Below, piece after piece: positions 52,404 through 64,000 of a stretch of 64,000 nucleotides of DNA; the first letter of the stretch is position 1; every line of letters begins with the position of its first letter. The stretch covers positions 20,103,513 through 20,167,512 of the forward strand of contig JAJEKV010000014.1 in NCBI GenBank assembly GCA_021234155.1, written 5' to 3'. The notes under the pieces are model-generated. The model made no database searches and had not been told where the DNA came from. It was given only the letters and a program-made list of their open reading frames with translations. The position numbers and the translations under genes are program-made. Origin of the DNA: Isoetes taiwanensis. Its lineage: Eukaryota > Streptophyta > Lycopodiopsida > Isoetales > Isoetaceae.

Positions 52404-53817
52404 ATCTCGATGGACATGCAGATTGCATATCATTGCTTTTATCATATTTTCTTAGGTGTCCACATAGATACTTCCTATTATTATTGAAGAGCTTGGCATG
52501 TGAATGCTTTCGATTTTATCATGTTATTCTTTATTGTCGTATTACACATAGTTCAAATAGTTTCATTCACCTGTTCTAGTTGCAATTAATCAGATATTGT
52601 CAAGTATACAGTGAAGTCTACTCCAAGCATTTTTTATGTTGAGTGCGTTGTGTGGCTTAATTCTGCCATGTCAACCAATGCTTTGCAACAATGGCAATTC
52701 TCTTAGTCCTAAATTTACAGCCATATAAAATCTTTAAATATACCAGGTATATGCTAGAGAATTTCAAAAACTGCCCTTTTAGTTCAATGGAACAATTGAA
52801 TGTCACATCACAAGAGCCATGAATGCTGCAAAATTCTCAATAATCAGAGCTTTATGCAGAGGATTGGCAATGGAAATGTTGAAGAAAGATCAAGTCCGTT
52901 CTATTTTATTGTTGAATCTCTACGAATATGCAAAAAACTCCGCAGTTGCGAAGTAGGGGCATGCAAAAAAACTATTTGCAGAGTCGGATTGGTATGGCAT
53001 GTAAAAAGTAAACAATGGGAAATGTAAACAATGGGAAATGATGATCCCTCCATTTACCTCTATATGTGTATTTTCTGCACAGAGATAATTCTTGTTCTCG
53101 TTGCCATTGCCATAGTTGTTTTCATTCTGCTCTGTCACTGGGCATCCAAAGCAGAGATAGTTGCACTATTATATTAAAAGTCCTTTATAAGTTCGGCATC
53201 TCCATCTTCCTTTGCAATGTGGTACCAGGACCACCTCATAATTGAAGCCTATAATTTGTATTGTAAATAACCTTATCAGCAGAAGAATGGCTGAACATAA
53301 TCTCTTTGTCAATATTTTTTCTCAGCATTTCTGTCAGATGCTTACCTCGATTCTCAAAATCCTTCAGTCAACTAGACTGTGCGCTATTCCCATCCTGCCA
53401 CCATATCCATCGATTTGCAAAGGACTTGTTCATTAGCTGTACATGCAGAAGGAATAACGATTTTGTTGTTGCAGATCCTAACCTGGCTACGGCTTACCAT
53501 CGCCAACCTCCTCCATAGCCATTGTCAACATAGCCATCATCATTCTAGTGATGATGAGGCATCTTCAGTTCTGCAAATTGATAATTCTACTTGATGTTTG
53601 ATGTCCGTGAACACATGAACCTTCAATAACAAAAAGTATTGACCAACTTTTTAAAAGACTAGGCTAAATATTGTACTTTGTAATTTCTAAATTAGAGTTA
53701 GAATGTAAGATCTTACGAAGTTGCTTCACATCAATCTAGAATCACTTGGCCATTGCAGAAGAGAATGTTGGACGTTAACTGGGGTCCAACTGCACAGTTT
53801 TGAAAAAGAGAAATGTT
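52404..53817. other. No gene recognised, one possible membrane segment
   Basis: On the plus strand about 53,063-53,175 reads a hydrophobic stretch (EIILVLVAIAIVVFILLCHW) without a supported start. It could be an exon remnant. The rest has no gene. Confidence 0.35.
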
Positions 53818-53839
53818 CGCGGCGGCCTTGGCCGCCGCG
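53818..53839. repeat. 22 bp near-perfect GC-rich palindrome
   Basis: Two 10 bp arms (CGCGGCGGCC and GGCCGCCGCG) are separated by TT. It lies exactly at the right end of the putative TIR element, so it may be the meeting of two element ends of the same type. Confidence 0.85.
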
Positions 53840-53875
53840 ATGAATTTCTTGTAATATTTAAAAATATTGGCCTCT

Positions 53876-55240
53876 TTGTTTTCGAAGGACGGACAAAAAG
53901 TTTATTAATCAACACGAATAAGTACAAAATGGATATTTCTCATCTAGTTGTGTAAGCATAAGAGGGTGCCGCTGGAACACGAGCCTGCGACACAATGTAC
54001 TTACTCCATACTAGATAAGTAAAAGGAGATACGGCTCCGCTTAAGGGTCTAACCACATTTATATCGAAGTCAAATCAGATGTGACTACTGGAATCTCAGG
54101 AGCGTTTGAAGATGTATCCTGGGCCTGTGGCAAGATAGTATTATCTTCAGTCAAATCGGCCTGCTGAAGTGGAGCAAAGTGACCATATGCAACAGGAGGC
54201 GCAGAATCACATAGAGCAAGTGCTGAGAAGAGCTGAGATGCAGAGGTGTTAGAACCCTTAGCTGACTTTTGAGGTTGACGAAGAGCATGTTGATGTTTGG
54301 GTGGAGGGTGGGCACCATGACGCTCAATGTCCATGTCCTACCCACATGCTTCTTCAACTTGCTCTTACGTCCTCTAAATCTCATCCAGCCTTTGCCTATG
54401 TTGATCAAACAGCAGAGACATGGGACTAGCAGCTGAAATAGATGTAGAGGAGTTCACAGGGGGACGAGAGACATTCATTAAAGAAGGAGCAGAGCTAGGA
54501 GCAGGATTTGCAGCAGAAGCAACTGGAGGAGCCTGCTGGTAAGACTTATAATATTGAAAAAAGAGAGGGGTCTCAGGGAACATGAGAGCCAGCTCTGGAC
54601 CATTTAACAATCGTAGCTTAAAAGGAAAGAACATGGGCCCACTCTGAACAACAATTGTCTGAGGCAGATCAGATGAATGGAACATATTGTTGATACAACA
54701 AGAAATGGTTTCCAGAGAGGATCAATACCTTGTTCTATGAGTTGAGCCACCGGCTCAAAAGACAACGTCAGGAGAAAGCAACCACTACTTATGATACCAA
54801 ACTCTTAAGAGAAGAAGGGGTACCTTCACGAGCCAGTTTGTGCGTATCTCGAACACTAATCTTTGGAGGATCTAGAGCATATTCTCTTCCACTGGTGCTC
54901 TGTACCCCATTAGCATTACCAGAAGAGAGCTTGGAAGGACTACAAGTTGCTTTTGCCATCTCCACTGAAAGGGGCTGAGATTTCAGGGCTTAACAGTCCC
55001 CCGAGAGTAACTTCTGATAAATTTAAGCACCTTTGAAAAGAGCATTCCACGAGCTTTCCAACAAGCCAAACAGGCCTAAAACTACCAAAGAATGCAGGAG
55101 TTATGGCAAAAAGAAGATTGCAGCCAAACCTTAACACTGTCAATAAAGGGCTGGAGATGTCAGGTGATTTTTTGCTGCCAAAACAATCTAAAACGGACAC
55201 AGAGACCAAGGCGGTCTTGCTGTCACTACAGTCACATCAT
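53876..55240 (-). mobile_element. LINE-D, deleted L1-type element (ORF1 remains, ORF2 missing)
   Basis: The 3' end (TTTCGAAGGACGGACAAAAAG) is similar in layout to the LINE-C 3' end. ORF1 pieces follow: 54,059-54,334, 54,374-54,685 with SDLPQTIVVQSGPMFFPFKL and RLLNGPELALMFPE, and an N-terminal part starting at ATG 54,959 (MAKATCSPSKLSSGN...). The middle piece matches LINE-C LPKEVIVKSGEFFSRF...LLNGSEL. Endonuclease and RT are absent. Boundaries are approximate. Confidence 0.65.
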
Positions 55241-58200
55241 CATGGTAGGTGGTCCACCTTACAGGAAGAATGTACGGGGCTTTTTCTTGCCGTCTATAAG
55301 CTTTGGGCGCAACCTGAAGAACGTGAAATGCCTCACGAGAAGGTGCCTCGTGAGCCACCCGCTGACCTGTCCTTGGAACCTATTTCTCCACCCTCCTCTC
55401 GCATCTTTCCATCAATCGCCAGGTCAACTATGCTCATTCCCCAACCTCCATGGATGTCATGCAATGCTTGCAAGATACTTTGAGCTTTCTGGACTTGTGA
55501 AATGTTCTTCCTCTCTTCCTCATCCCTTTAGGTACCATAGCGTTTGCAATCACGAGCAAGCTTATCCCAAAGCCCTAGTAAGAGTGTAGCCTGAGCAGGA
55601 TCTGTGCCAGAGCCACCTAGAATAAAGAAAGACCATGGTTAACAATTACGGTGCCATTAGTCATGAGGTACGAAGAAAGCAACAGCCGCAAGGCTCGAGG
55701 GCCATGAGTACTTTAAATCAGAACACGGAAGTCTTTTACTATATCTTAGAAAAAAAAGCTTTAAGCAAGGGCCATTTTTGGATCCCATATAACTTATACA
55801 GGGGTCATTTTTAGATCCCATATCATATATCATGACACTTTGACAAAATGGTTCAATAGAACCAAAAAATGCAAGGCAATTTGATAGGTAGATTTGACTT
55901 CTTGAATAAAGAAGGGAGGGTGCAAAAAGGATTTAATGGTATGCGTTCTGCAGGAAGTTTACTATTTGAGTTTTTCTTTTGTCTGATGCGCCAAAATTGT
56001 TTAGAGGATGCTCTTACCCATTTTTAGCTTTCTGTTATTTCAGATGCATTTCAATTCAACTCCCTTCAAATAATTTTTTATTTTTTTTGCATAGGGAACG
56101 TACCTATATTGTTTGCATCCTTGGTTTTAGTTCAGCTTAGTGGTGCAACTTCCCTTTCTTTCTAGTAATTGATAGTTCTGGATCCTCTTATAAAATGTCG
56201 CAAATTTTAAAATTCCAATTATATAAGTAGGATAGGAATGACCAAGTTGATAAAAAAAGGAGTTTTTTTTTTTTTTTGGGGGGAGTAGGGGGTCAAAAAT
56301 AAAAACCATTTGCACATGACCATGGCGTGGTGGAAAAAAATTTGCGGTGAACTAGAATTTTGTATTGGCCCAAATGGAGTTTTTTCAGTGGGTTCACGCG
56401 ATTAAGAGAATTACAAAAGGTGTGACCCATGGAAAATCAAGAACATTTGCTTAAGACTAAATCTGAAATCAAACCATGGGTCGGGTTTTTCTAAAGAGCA
56501 GCAAATGGGCTTTATTTCTGCTTCTAAATCAATTACATACCACAACCTTTTTTTCCTACATTTTATTGTGCTCAATAACGCTTTTCAAATGGAGAGTGAA
56601 CAATATTTTGTTCAAACAAATGAACCCATCCTTAGGTGCCATTTTGTAGAAGCTTACAAAATCACCGACCGGGATTCCCCTGCATGTATATCCAGATCAA
56701 TCATCTATGTGCCCTTCTTGACGCATTTTGAATCCATGCACATTGCTTAGGTTTTTCTCTGATGTTTACTTTTTCTGCAATTTATTGAGCTGAGCAGTTT
56801 ACAATAACTTTTTGTTCATGTCGACTTGTGAAGACCCTTGTTTTCTTTACCTAGTTCAATCCCTAAACCTATACAGTACAATATAAGAAATACTACATGT
56901 CCGTATCTAATTTGTATCTAATTTATGTTGTTCACCATTTTTATAAATTTTACCATGTATTAGAGCTGTTAGATTGGAAAAGAATCCAGAACAATGGCAT
57001 AAGTGAATTTGTTTGCTTGTTTACTATGGAAGCACCACTAGATCTTAAAAGTCGTCTACATAGAAGAAAACACAAAGTTTTCTTCCATACGAGGGCACTT
57101 TGAAGAGAGCTTCCGAAGGTTTGTTTGACAGACAAAACTTACCCCTTGGGTCTGAAACTTTTTATGCATGTTTTAGAGGCAGATAAATTAGGTCTCAAGC
57201 AACGTCGTCAAGTTCCAATGGGCCATGGTCATTACTGCAAAGCACCAATGTCATGGACTGAATCGCCTGCGACAATCTAGCTGGAAAACTGAGAAAAACA
57301 ATAAAAGACATTATCAGCTCCACAACGATGGTTCATTATATCTAGAAGTTTCAAATCCTTCCTCTTGAATAAGTTTACTATATCTAAAAGGAAAAGATCA
57401 GAATTCCCAGTAAATTTACATATTTAAAGTGTATATTTGAGAGAAAAGATGACCTAGTCTCAATAAACATTGAATAATATGTATGCCATAACGGGAAAGG
57501 CCAACACTATTGGAACAACCCAAGTAGATGATCTTGATGTGGTGGCATCTACAGACCTTATAACTTCATCATCTTCTGATGCTACAACATCCATCATAAA
57601 GCTGCCATGCAAGAATGCTGATAATTCTATATAAATCCTTATGGGAACAACTTTATGCACTTGGCATTCATAATTCCTTGCATACACACTTTCACTTATA
57701 AGGGTAACTAAAAAAGTCAGACTGTCTATATTTTAAAAAACATTTGAAATCATCATTCAAACATAAATTCTAGATCTAGGATACATAGATGATTTAGATT
57801 CTATCCATTCTCATCCTCCATAAACATCACAAATCATGGGCATTTGTTTGCTTTCTTAGCTAATAAAGAGTAGGTTCATGTGTTGAGCCATTTTCTGTAC
57901 TCATATTGATGTCCTCATATCGTTGTTTATGCAGTAAACCATTTATATGGAGCAGATTAAGACTCTCATGAAATTCAACCCGTGTGGCCGGCTCAGCAAT
58001 AAAGAATGATGCTTATGTTTTCCTTTGGCTTTTTAAGTCATACAAATCAAGCCTATCATGATAAAAGCTATGTGAGACATTACATTGATCTAAGAAGAAC
58101 CCTATAAGCATATTAAACTTGCACTCTCTAATGCGGTAATCCATGCCAATATATGCAATCAATTTACCCTAGCAATCTTTACACGGGTATAGAGTTTTTG

Positions 58201-59275
58201 TGAACTATGTAGGACCTCCGTAACAGTGCAAATTCTTTTTGTCAGCCAAATAATCTTGCTTGAGCTCTACTCTACCTACTCTACATATCATAACAAAATC
58301 ATCGTGGCCTGCTACAACACACATATAGTCTACCAGAAAACACCATGCAGCTAAAGGATCTTTATTTCTCAGCATGATGTGATAATTGTATATTAAGCAT
58401 AATGATAATATCATCACGGCCCATATTTCTAATGAGAAGGCATGTGAGAAAGAAAGCTCAAGAATTCTTTCAAAATTGTCACAACTTAAAAAACAATTCT
58501 ACAATACAGGGAATTTGGTTTGCCTGCAGGGATCATATTCCTAGATTGCAGAACCTGAAGTGTAATACATGTGATACTTGGGACACAGAACGACTTGGAA
58601 TTCATGTACTCTATCCTTTGACAATAGAATCAGAAAGATAAAAACAAAAGTTCAAACCCTTGATCCATAAGCGGATTCACAGTCTGCAGGAAACTTAAAT
58701 TGAGAATAGAAAGAAAAATGAAGGATGGAAAATCGAAAGGAAGAAATAACCCTTTTACATATGATTACTGCCCTTTCCACCTTATAAGAAAAATTCGACC
58801 CATGAGCTGCACCAGAACTGTGAAATAAATCTCAAACTAAAAGTGTGGACCTTCAAGAACAACAAAGCAAAATGATATTGCAAAATACGTAGTTTGACAA
58901 GGCCTTTTCAAAGGCAAAGAAAATCCACAATAGAATCCCTTTTCTCACACCCTAAAGTAGACAACTTGACCTTTGGTCTGCTGGAGCATGATGTGTGAGA
59001 AGAAAGAAGAAAAGGAAGAATGGACATCTAAGACACGCCAATTAAATTTGCTGAGTTTTCGTAATTTCGTAGACCATAGATATAAAAATTTGAAGATCCA
59101 ACTGTGTAAAAGAAAATTTGCTGAGGTGGATTGCAACCTGGATAGGCTAAAATTTGAGGAATTGTTGTAGGAGGGATAGGCAAGCCTGCTAAAAAAGCTA
59201 TTAGAATCATTGACAAGTTTTGAGAGAGGGAATATGAGTGGACATATTGATTAATTTGCTCCTTAGTAAAGAGGC
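55241..59275. other. About 4 kb with no clearly supported gene
   Basis: Two minus-strand frames could be exon remnants. 57,460-57,687 ends in a hydrophobic C-terminus (TWVVPIVLAFPVMAYILF). 58,205-58,380 reads PLAAWCFLVDYMCVVAGHDD after a possible acceptor. Neither is placed in a family. A T-run with G-run lies at 56,265-56,286. The longest plus frame (55,092-55,589) overlaps the LINE-D leader and is probably chance. Confidence 0.35.
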
Positions 59276-60202
59276 TTGACCGTGGATCAAGTTCATCTTC
59301 GTCAAGTAGTAGCAGCAGTAGCAACCTATGGAACTACAGCATTAGTACATTGTTTTCAGAGATCACCAATATCTATAGAAGTTCCAACATCGGAAGTGGT
59401 CATAAGTAAGTTCAAAGAGGACGTACTCAGAGAGTTGTCTGAGAAAGTGCTTGATATACAACAAATGATGGCAATTATGCAGCCAAGAAAATCTGTGCAA
59501 TGTTGGAGTTGTCACCAATATGGCCATATTGCAAAATATTGCCCAATGGAGTTTGAGTTTCAATTGCTTTATAGGATCTGCAATATCCAAGTTTATCATA
59601 CAACAGAAGATTGCTCGTATAAATTCGAAGCCATGAAGGCGGAACTAGTAATTGAACTAGAAATACCGATAACGACTTACGTTCCTGGAAAACAAGAAGA
59701 CCATATGATTCAAAAGGACGAGGAAATATTCGCAAATTTACACGGCGAGGGGACCATGCAGATTTGTGTGGACTGCCATCAACTCGTTTTTCTTACAAGA
59801 CAAGAAGCAAGAGAATTGGATGAAGATGATGACTTATTGATTTGTCGTCACCATAAAGCTACGCATGCATCCTCCGAGTTGCTTGAAAAAAGTTCCATTG
59901 CAGATTCTGGGCCTGAAATGACGGAAGACGAAAGAGCAACAAATTTATAACATTTGGAATACATTGAACTTGTGATTAAGCCAATATTAATAAGACAACA
60001 GCCAATTGATAAGAAGCTGGTCGAAAACCCATGTTATGATGCTGCAGGCAATAAAATTGATATAAACTTGAGAGACTGCCAAGAAGAGAAGGATATATGC
60101 AAAGCAGTTGATGCGCAGAGTAGACCAACACACAAGCATGCACAAATTACGAAGGAAACAGACGAAGAGGACTATCATACGACAATGATGCATAAGAATT
60201 AG
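59276..60202 (+). pseudogene. Gag-like ORF with one CCHC zinc knuckle
   Basis: One frame runs about 309 codons with a single TAA at 59,948-59,950. The first ATG of the frame is at codon 64, so the N-terminus is unclear. CWSCHQYGHIAKYC (about residues 75-88) is a CX2CX4HX4C knuckle. Upstream lies KFKEDVLRELSEKVLDIQQM, an amphipathic helix. Further Cys/His pairs (CVDCHQL, CRHH) follow, then acidic stretches. This suggests a retrotransposon gag remnant. No protease or RT is attached. Its long near-open state is unusual among the decayed elements here. Confidence 0.5.
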
Positions 60203-60273
60203 GAAAACAAGAGGAAGAATGGTTAAGCATGCAAAAGAAGCAATTGAAATCAAAAGAAAAGAAAGAAGACCCA

Positions 60274-61400
60274 TCACTTGGTCAAAGGGAAGAAGCTGCT
60301 AGTATTGTGTGTAACGAGAATGACTCGCATCGGATCCACCACAGGATGACTTACCATTAAGTTCAGGATCTTCAGCATATGGGCTGGGTTGAACTCTCTG
60401 TGATTAAACAAGACAGCAATGTCGGTGAATACCTTCAGTCTTCTTGTATCAATTTTCATTTTGTAACCATTCCTTAACAAATAGTACTGGGCCAATCTTT
60501 CCATTTTCTGAGCGCCCCTCTGCATCAGCTTCATGTGCTCATTTAGGTACATAAACTGGGAGTCCTCAATGTCGTCCTCATCATTCTCTGGCTCATCATC
60601 CTCTGTTTCACTCTGATTCATGTCCTCCACATGCGTTTTCTCAACCTCTTTGTTGACTGCAGAGTACATTATGCTCTTCAACACATTGGATGTAAACATC
60701 CCAGTGTTGAAGAGCTTTTCTCGCACCCTGGAGATTTCTATGTTTAACTCCCTAGAAGTTAGAGTGCCTCCGTCTTTCATGCCTTTCAGGTCTTTCCATT
60801 CTAGATTCTGGCAATTGACGGGCGCAACCTTCTTATCCATTCCCTTGGCCTTGCTCACGGAAGAAAAGGAGTAATTCAACACCGATAACTTTTTAGTGTA
60901 ATAGAACTTTGCCTTTGGGACATCTTCAATGTACAAGGTCAAATGATGGTCATCTGTAGCAGCGATAGACAACACAACCCCGGCTTTCTTGTATTTGTCC
61001 CCCGAACCCTTGTTATTCCTAAACCAGAAGAAGAGATCTTTCTCTTACATGTACACTGTCATTTCCACATACCACTAAAGCGGTTGCATCTGCAGCGCTT
61101 CTATGATGAAGAAAGGGGTTCGACCAATAATTACGAGATCCTCGGGAGAAAAACCTGATGAAAAAATGAAGTTAATTGGAGGCTCTCTAGAAAGACATTG
61201 TAGTTGAGAAATTACCTTCTTTTGCAAGCCTTCCCTTCTTTGCGTTGTCCGACGCACGATCTTTTTCAGCATAGCACTTATTAGATGGAGTCAACATACT
61301 CCAATGGTGACGCTTGATGCTAGAAGTTGCAGCGCCTGAAGTGCTCTTCCTCTGCGAGGATCTTGTGATCCGAGGACTGCACACAAAGGAAGTTACCTTG
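60274..61400 (-). pseudogene. Decayed ORF of unknown family, possibly spliced
   Basis: A long minus frame (60,274-61,018) reads KKAGVVLSIAATDDHHLTLY, an acidic middle (ETEDDEPENDEDDIED) and a helical C-terminus (GAQKMERLAQYYLLRNGYKM). The same frame continues upstream with two stops to EDLVIIGRTPFFIIEALQMQ. Two GT-AG introns (61,019-61,072 and 61,155-61,215) would join the parts in phase and remove one stop. They are very short for plants, and one TAG remains just before the donor at 61,073. I do not recognise the protein. Confidence 0.4.
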
Positions 61401-61508
61401 AATTTTAAAATAATATCGTGCAATCATTGAGCACACGCAAGAGGTTCTCGGACCTTGAATTTTAAAATAATATCGTGCAATCATTGAGCACACGCAAGAG
61501 GTTCTCGG
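61395..61508. repeat. 57 bp tandem duplication
   Basis: Two identical copies (61,395-61,451 and 61,452-61,508) begin ACCTTGAATTTTAAAATAAT and end AAGAGGTTCTCGG. No difference was seen between them, so the duplication is recent. In one minus frame it duplicates SCVCSMIARYYFKIQG. Confidence 0.9.
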
Positions 61509-62499
61509 TACATCACGACCATCCTTAGCCCTCCTAAATGCATATTTGAAATTATTAAAGAGAGAGGGAACTTCAGTTTGACCAGAAGAGGAGGTATCAC
61601 GAAGCCTCGGAGGTCGCACATTCGACTCTCGCCAGACCTTCAAATAACAGCAGGCGCGGGCGTTTCAAATGGTACACTACCACTTCAAATGGTATGCTAC
61701 CGCTGTGAGCTTGCATTTGTGCACGACTCAGGCTAAGAACTTGCATTTGGATTAGGTTTTTTATGCAGGCTTGTGGTATGTTCAGACGATTTGCTCGATG
61801 ACCGCGGAAGCAAGGTAACTGTGGGGGATGAGCTCGAGCCCACGGGTCTTCTTCATTGCATCACCATGGAGAAAGAATACGCAAGAACCACGCCGATTCA
61901 AGTCATTCAGCCCGATGCCTTATTGTTCAAGCCGACAGCGGACGCAAATACACTTGGAGAGATGGCCGGTTCTGTGGTTCAATAGCCATTTGCAGCATGA
62001 GGTGAGGGTTATCATTGTGCCTTCCTTCAGTTTCTGGGTGTTGTAGATGTTTGAATGCATAGGATGCTGGATAGAGGTGGTTGAATTCTCGTTCTATTGC
62101 TTGTTTTCTTGTTGAGAATACTTCAACATTGTTAATCTATCTGCGTTGAGAGATGTTGAGCGAGGGAACAAGCAATTGACGAGACTATCGAATAGTTGTA
62201 AGTCCATAGAGGGTGGTAGATGAATAGATGGCATTGAGTGAATAGATTAGATAAATAGATACATTCTTGAGTCCCTCATCGCGGACGCCTCTACCTAGAC
62301 AAAGCCTCTCCTCTTTGAAAATTCAAAGAAGCAGGTTCGAAGAAGAGTGGCTCTGACTGGGTAGAGGCACCCGCGACTCGAGAGTCTAGAATGGAATTGA
62401 AGGGATTATTGACGAATTCTCAATGCACGAGAAAAGAATGCTTGCACCCAGACTGAGCCTCTTCCCTCCTAAGTCTTGGAGTAGAGGGATCCAGTCTGG
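61509..62499. other. No gene recognised
   Basis: A short plus frame at 61,773-61,985 (VTVGDELEPTGLLHCITMEK) is the best coding candidate but has no domain. The remainder is low in signal. GTAGAGGCAYCCGCG-like phrases near 62,290-62,370 lead into the palindromic minisatellite. Confidence 0.35.
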
Positions 62500-63060
62500 A
62501 TGGCTGTATTCTCGACCCGCAAGTCGAGAATAGGAGGGTCGAGGCACTCTAGACTACGGAGTCGAGTATGCGACCACCAAGACTGAGTCCCTATCCTCCT
62601 AAGTCTTGGAGTAGAGGGATCCAATCTGGATGGCCGCATTCTTGAGTCGCGAGTCGAGAATGCACTTGACCACTACAAGCATTGTAAAGAGGGTGTTATG
62701 ATAGAGGTAAAGGTGCAACATTCTCGATTCGTGAGTCGAGAATGTAGGGAGAGAGTGTGCTGCTAGCTGAGTGAGCCATTCTCGGTTGAGAATGGACTCG
62801 AGGAGTGCAGTGAGAGTGTTGGGGTGGCTGGATAAGCCATTCTCGATCGAGAATGAGGGTGTTGGGGTGGTTGGGTGAGCCATTCTCGACTCACGAGTCG
62901 AGCTCGAGAAGTGCAGTGAGGGTGTTGGAGAGAGTGTGCTTCTGGCTAGGTGAGCCATTCTCGACTCACGAGTCGAGAATAGACTCGAGGAGTGCAGTGA
63001 GGGTGTTGGGGTGGCTGGGTGAGCCATTCTCGACTTGCGACTCGAGAATGCAACTTGACA
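62500..63060. repeat. Minisatellite built on the palindrome TTCTCGACTCnnGAGTCGAGAA
   Basis: About eight palindromic cores occur, near 62,511, 62,641, 62,720, 62,788, 62,840, 62,881, 62,961 and 63,027. The later ones sit in a unit of about 70-95 bp containing GTGCAGTGAGGGTGTTGG, TGGCTGGGTGAGCC and the palindrome. Two longer imperfect copies of TCCTAAGTCTTGGAGTAGAG occur at 62,469 and 62,597. Confidence 0.85.
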
Positions 63061-64000
63061 AAAGCAATGAGGGTAACGCATTTTCTCTAATGGACAGGTA
63101 TGTTGACCGAGGTATGACGCAAAAGAATATAGGGACGACGTCATTACCTATGTTTCATTAAGTAGGATCCGGGATTATAGTCAGAAAAAACTAAGTTTAC
63201 TGTATGATTTAAGCTGGTATGGAGCTTTGAGTGCAGAAAATGTTTTCAAGTCAGAAATTCCATGGTTTTTTTTTATCTTGAGGGTTTTTTATCAAAAGGC
63301 AGCCCTGAAGTACTAGAAACAATATATTCAAAGAGATTTTTCTAACTTGAGCTATTTGAAAATAGCAAACCTGGGCTTTGGGAACATACCTGGCCGATCT
63401 GCTTGAACACGAAGCCTCCATGTTCAGTTTGTTCTTCACAAGGGAGCACCCAAGTCGAGAATAGAGTTTGTGGGACTAGAAGTAAGATGGTAAGATGCTC
63501 TAAGAACTATAAAATCAGAAGCATGTAAGAAAAGAAGTTACACAAATAATAGAAACAATCATAGAATTTTGAGAACACGACAAACAAACCTCACTTTCTT
63601 CTCAAGCCGTATCTGCAACTAGACTAGAAGATCTCGGCCTCAACTTCGTGAGTGCCAGATGAGACGTCCTAATTCGTCGACCAATCTGCTATCATATAAT
63701 CGGAGGAGCGAAAGGGTTGGATGGTCGGCCAGAAGGGCCAATGGATCGCAATGAAGAATCGGCCGGAGGAATCAGAGTGAAAGGGAAAAAGGAATCGGAA
63801 TGGGAAGGAGTGATGGGATGAGAATTACAGGTAATTATGGTTCTCCTCGAAACGGGAGATATTAAAGTCTGTCAGGCATACGGTGCAACCATACACCACG
63901 TCAGCACTTTTGCCATGTGGCAAAAATTTAAGGCGTGTGTATAGGTCAACATATGCTTTATAGGTTAAAATCGCCCTTTTTTGGGATTAATATTGATGTT
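63061..64000. other. No gene recognised
   Basis: No supported reading frame or repeat. A short hairpin TTTTGCCATGTGGCAAAA lies near 63,909-63,926. Confidence 0.5.

Larger units (their letters stand above)
46248..53827. mobile_element. Possible DNA transposon with terminal inverted repeats, split by LINE-C
   Basis: The left end CCGCCGCGAACATTTCTCTT (from 46,251) is the reverse complement of the right end, which finishes ...GTTCGCGGCGGCC at 53,827. The match continues imperfectly for about 40 bp. Without LINE-C the element would be about 1.65 kb. No transposase or clear target duplication was found, so the call rests on the inverted ends alone. Confidence 0.45.

Overview
This is nuclear DNA of a land plant. 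The evidence is a multi-exon gene with short GT-AG introns, a gene for the plastid FAD4-type desaturase, a SIAMESE-related CDK inhibitor (a plant-only family), and plant-type Ty3/Gypsy, LINE, hAT and TRIM elements. The species cannot be read from the sequence. Introns are short (about 75-500 bp) and genes are sparse among repeats, so a repeat-rich plant such as a fern or other large-genome lineage is a guess only. No bacterial operons, CRISPR arrays, rRNA genes or convincing tRNA genes were seen.

Layout. (1) 0-1.7 kb: repeats, a small hairpin and a doubtful gene fragment. (2) 1.7-6.9 kb, minus strand: the 5' half of a Gypsy element (LTR, PBS, gag with three zinc knuckles, protease, a plant-type RNase H and the pre-RT linker). 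(3) 6.9-7.5 kb: a Cys-rich ORF relic of unknown origin. (4) about 8.0-16.4 kb, plus strand: a non-LTR retrotransposon (LINE-A) broken by a 3.5 kb foldback element with arms of about 1.08 kb. (5) 16.4-18.2 kb: degenerate repeats, including an array of perfect heat-shock-element-like pentamers. (6) 18.2-29 kb: the genic part, with a ten-exon secreted beta-propeller-like protein (+), a FAD4 desaturase (-) convergent with it, a 460 bp TRIM with its target duplication, and an SMR cell-cycle inhibitor (-). (7) 29.3-36.5 kb: a MITE-like hairpin, then LINE-B (-) carrying an 871 bp hAT-like insertion. (8) about 37.0-42.7 kb, plus strand: the 3' half of a Gypsy element (RT, RNase H, integrase, LTR). (9) 45.3-55.2 kb: a minisatellite, a complete L1-type LINE-C with an 18 bp target duplication, possibly inside a DNA transposon, and a deleted LINE-D. 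(10) 55-64 kb: mostly unrecognised DNA with a gag-like ORF, a decayed possibly spliced ORF and a palindromic minisatellite.

The main large-scale observation is that the minus-strand Gypsy half at 1.7-6.9 kb stops in the linker just before the reverse transcriptase, and the plus-strand half at 37-42.7 kb starts in that same linker. Inverting the roughly 35 kb between them would rebuild one full element with two LTRs. The window therefore appears to carry an inversion with one breakpoint inside this element. The element also has an RNase H domain upstream of its RT in addition to the usual one downstream.

The host genes (propeller protein, FAD4, SMR) look unrelated in function. They lie together in the least repeat-dense part of the window, inside the proposed inverted block.
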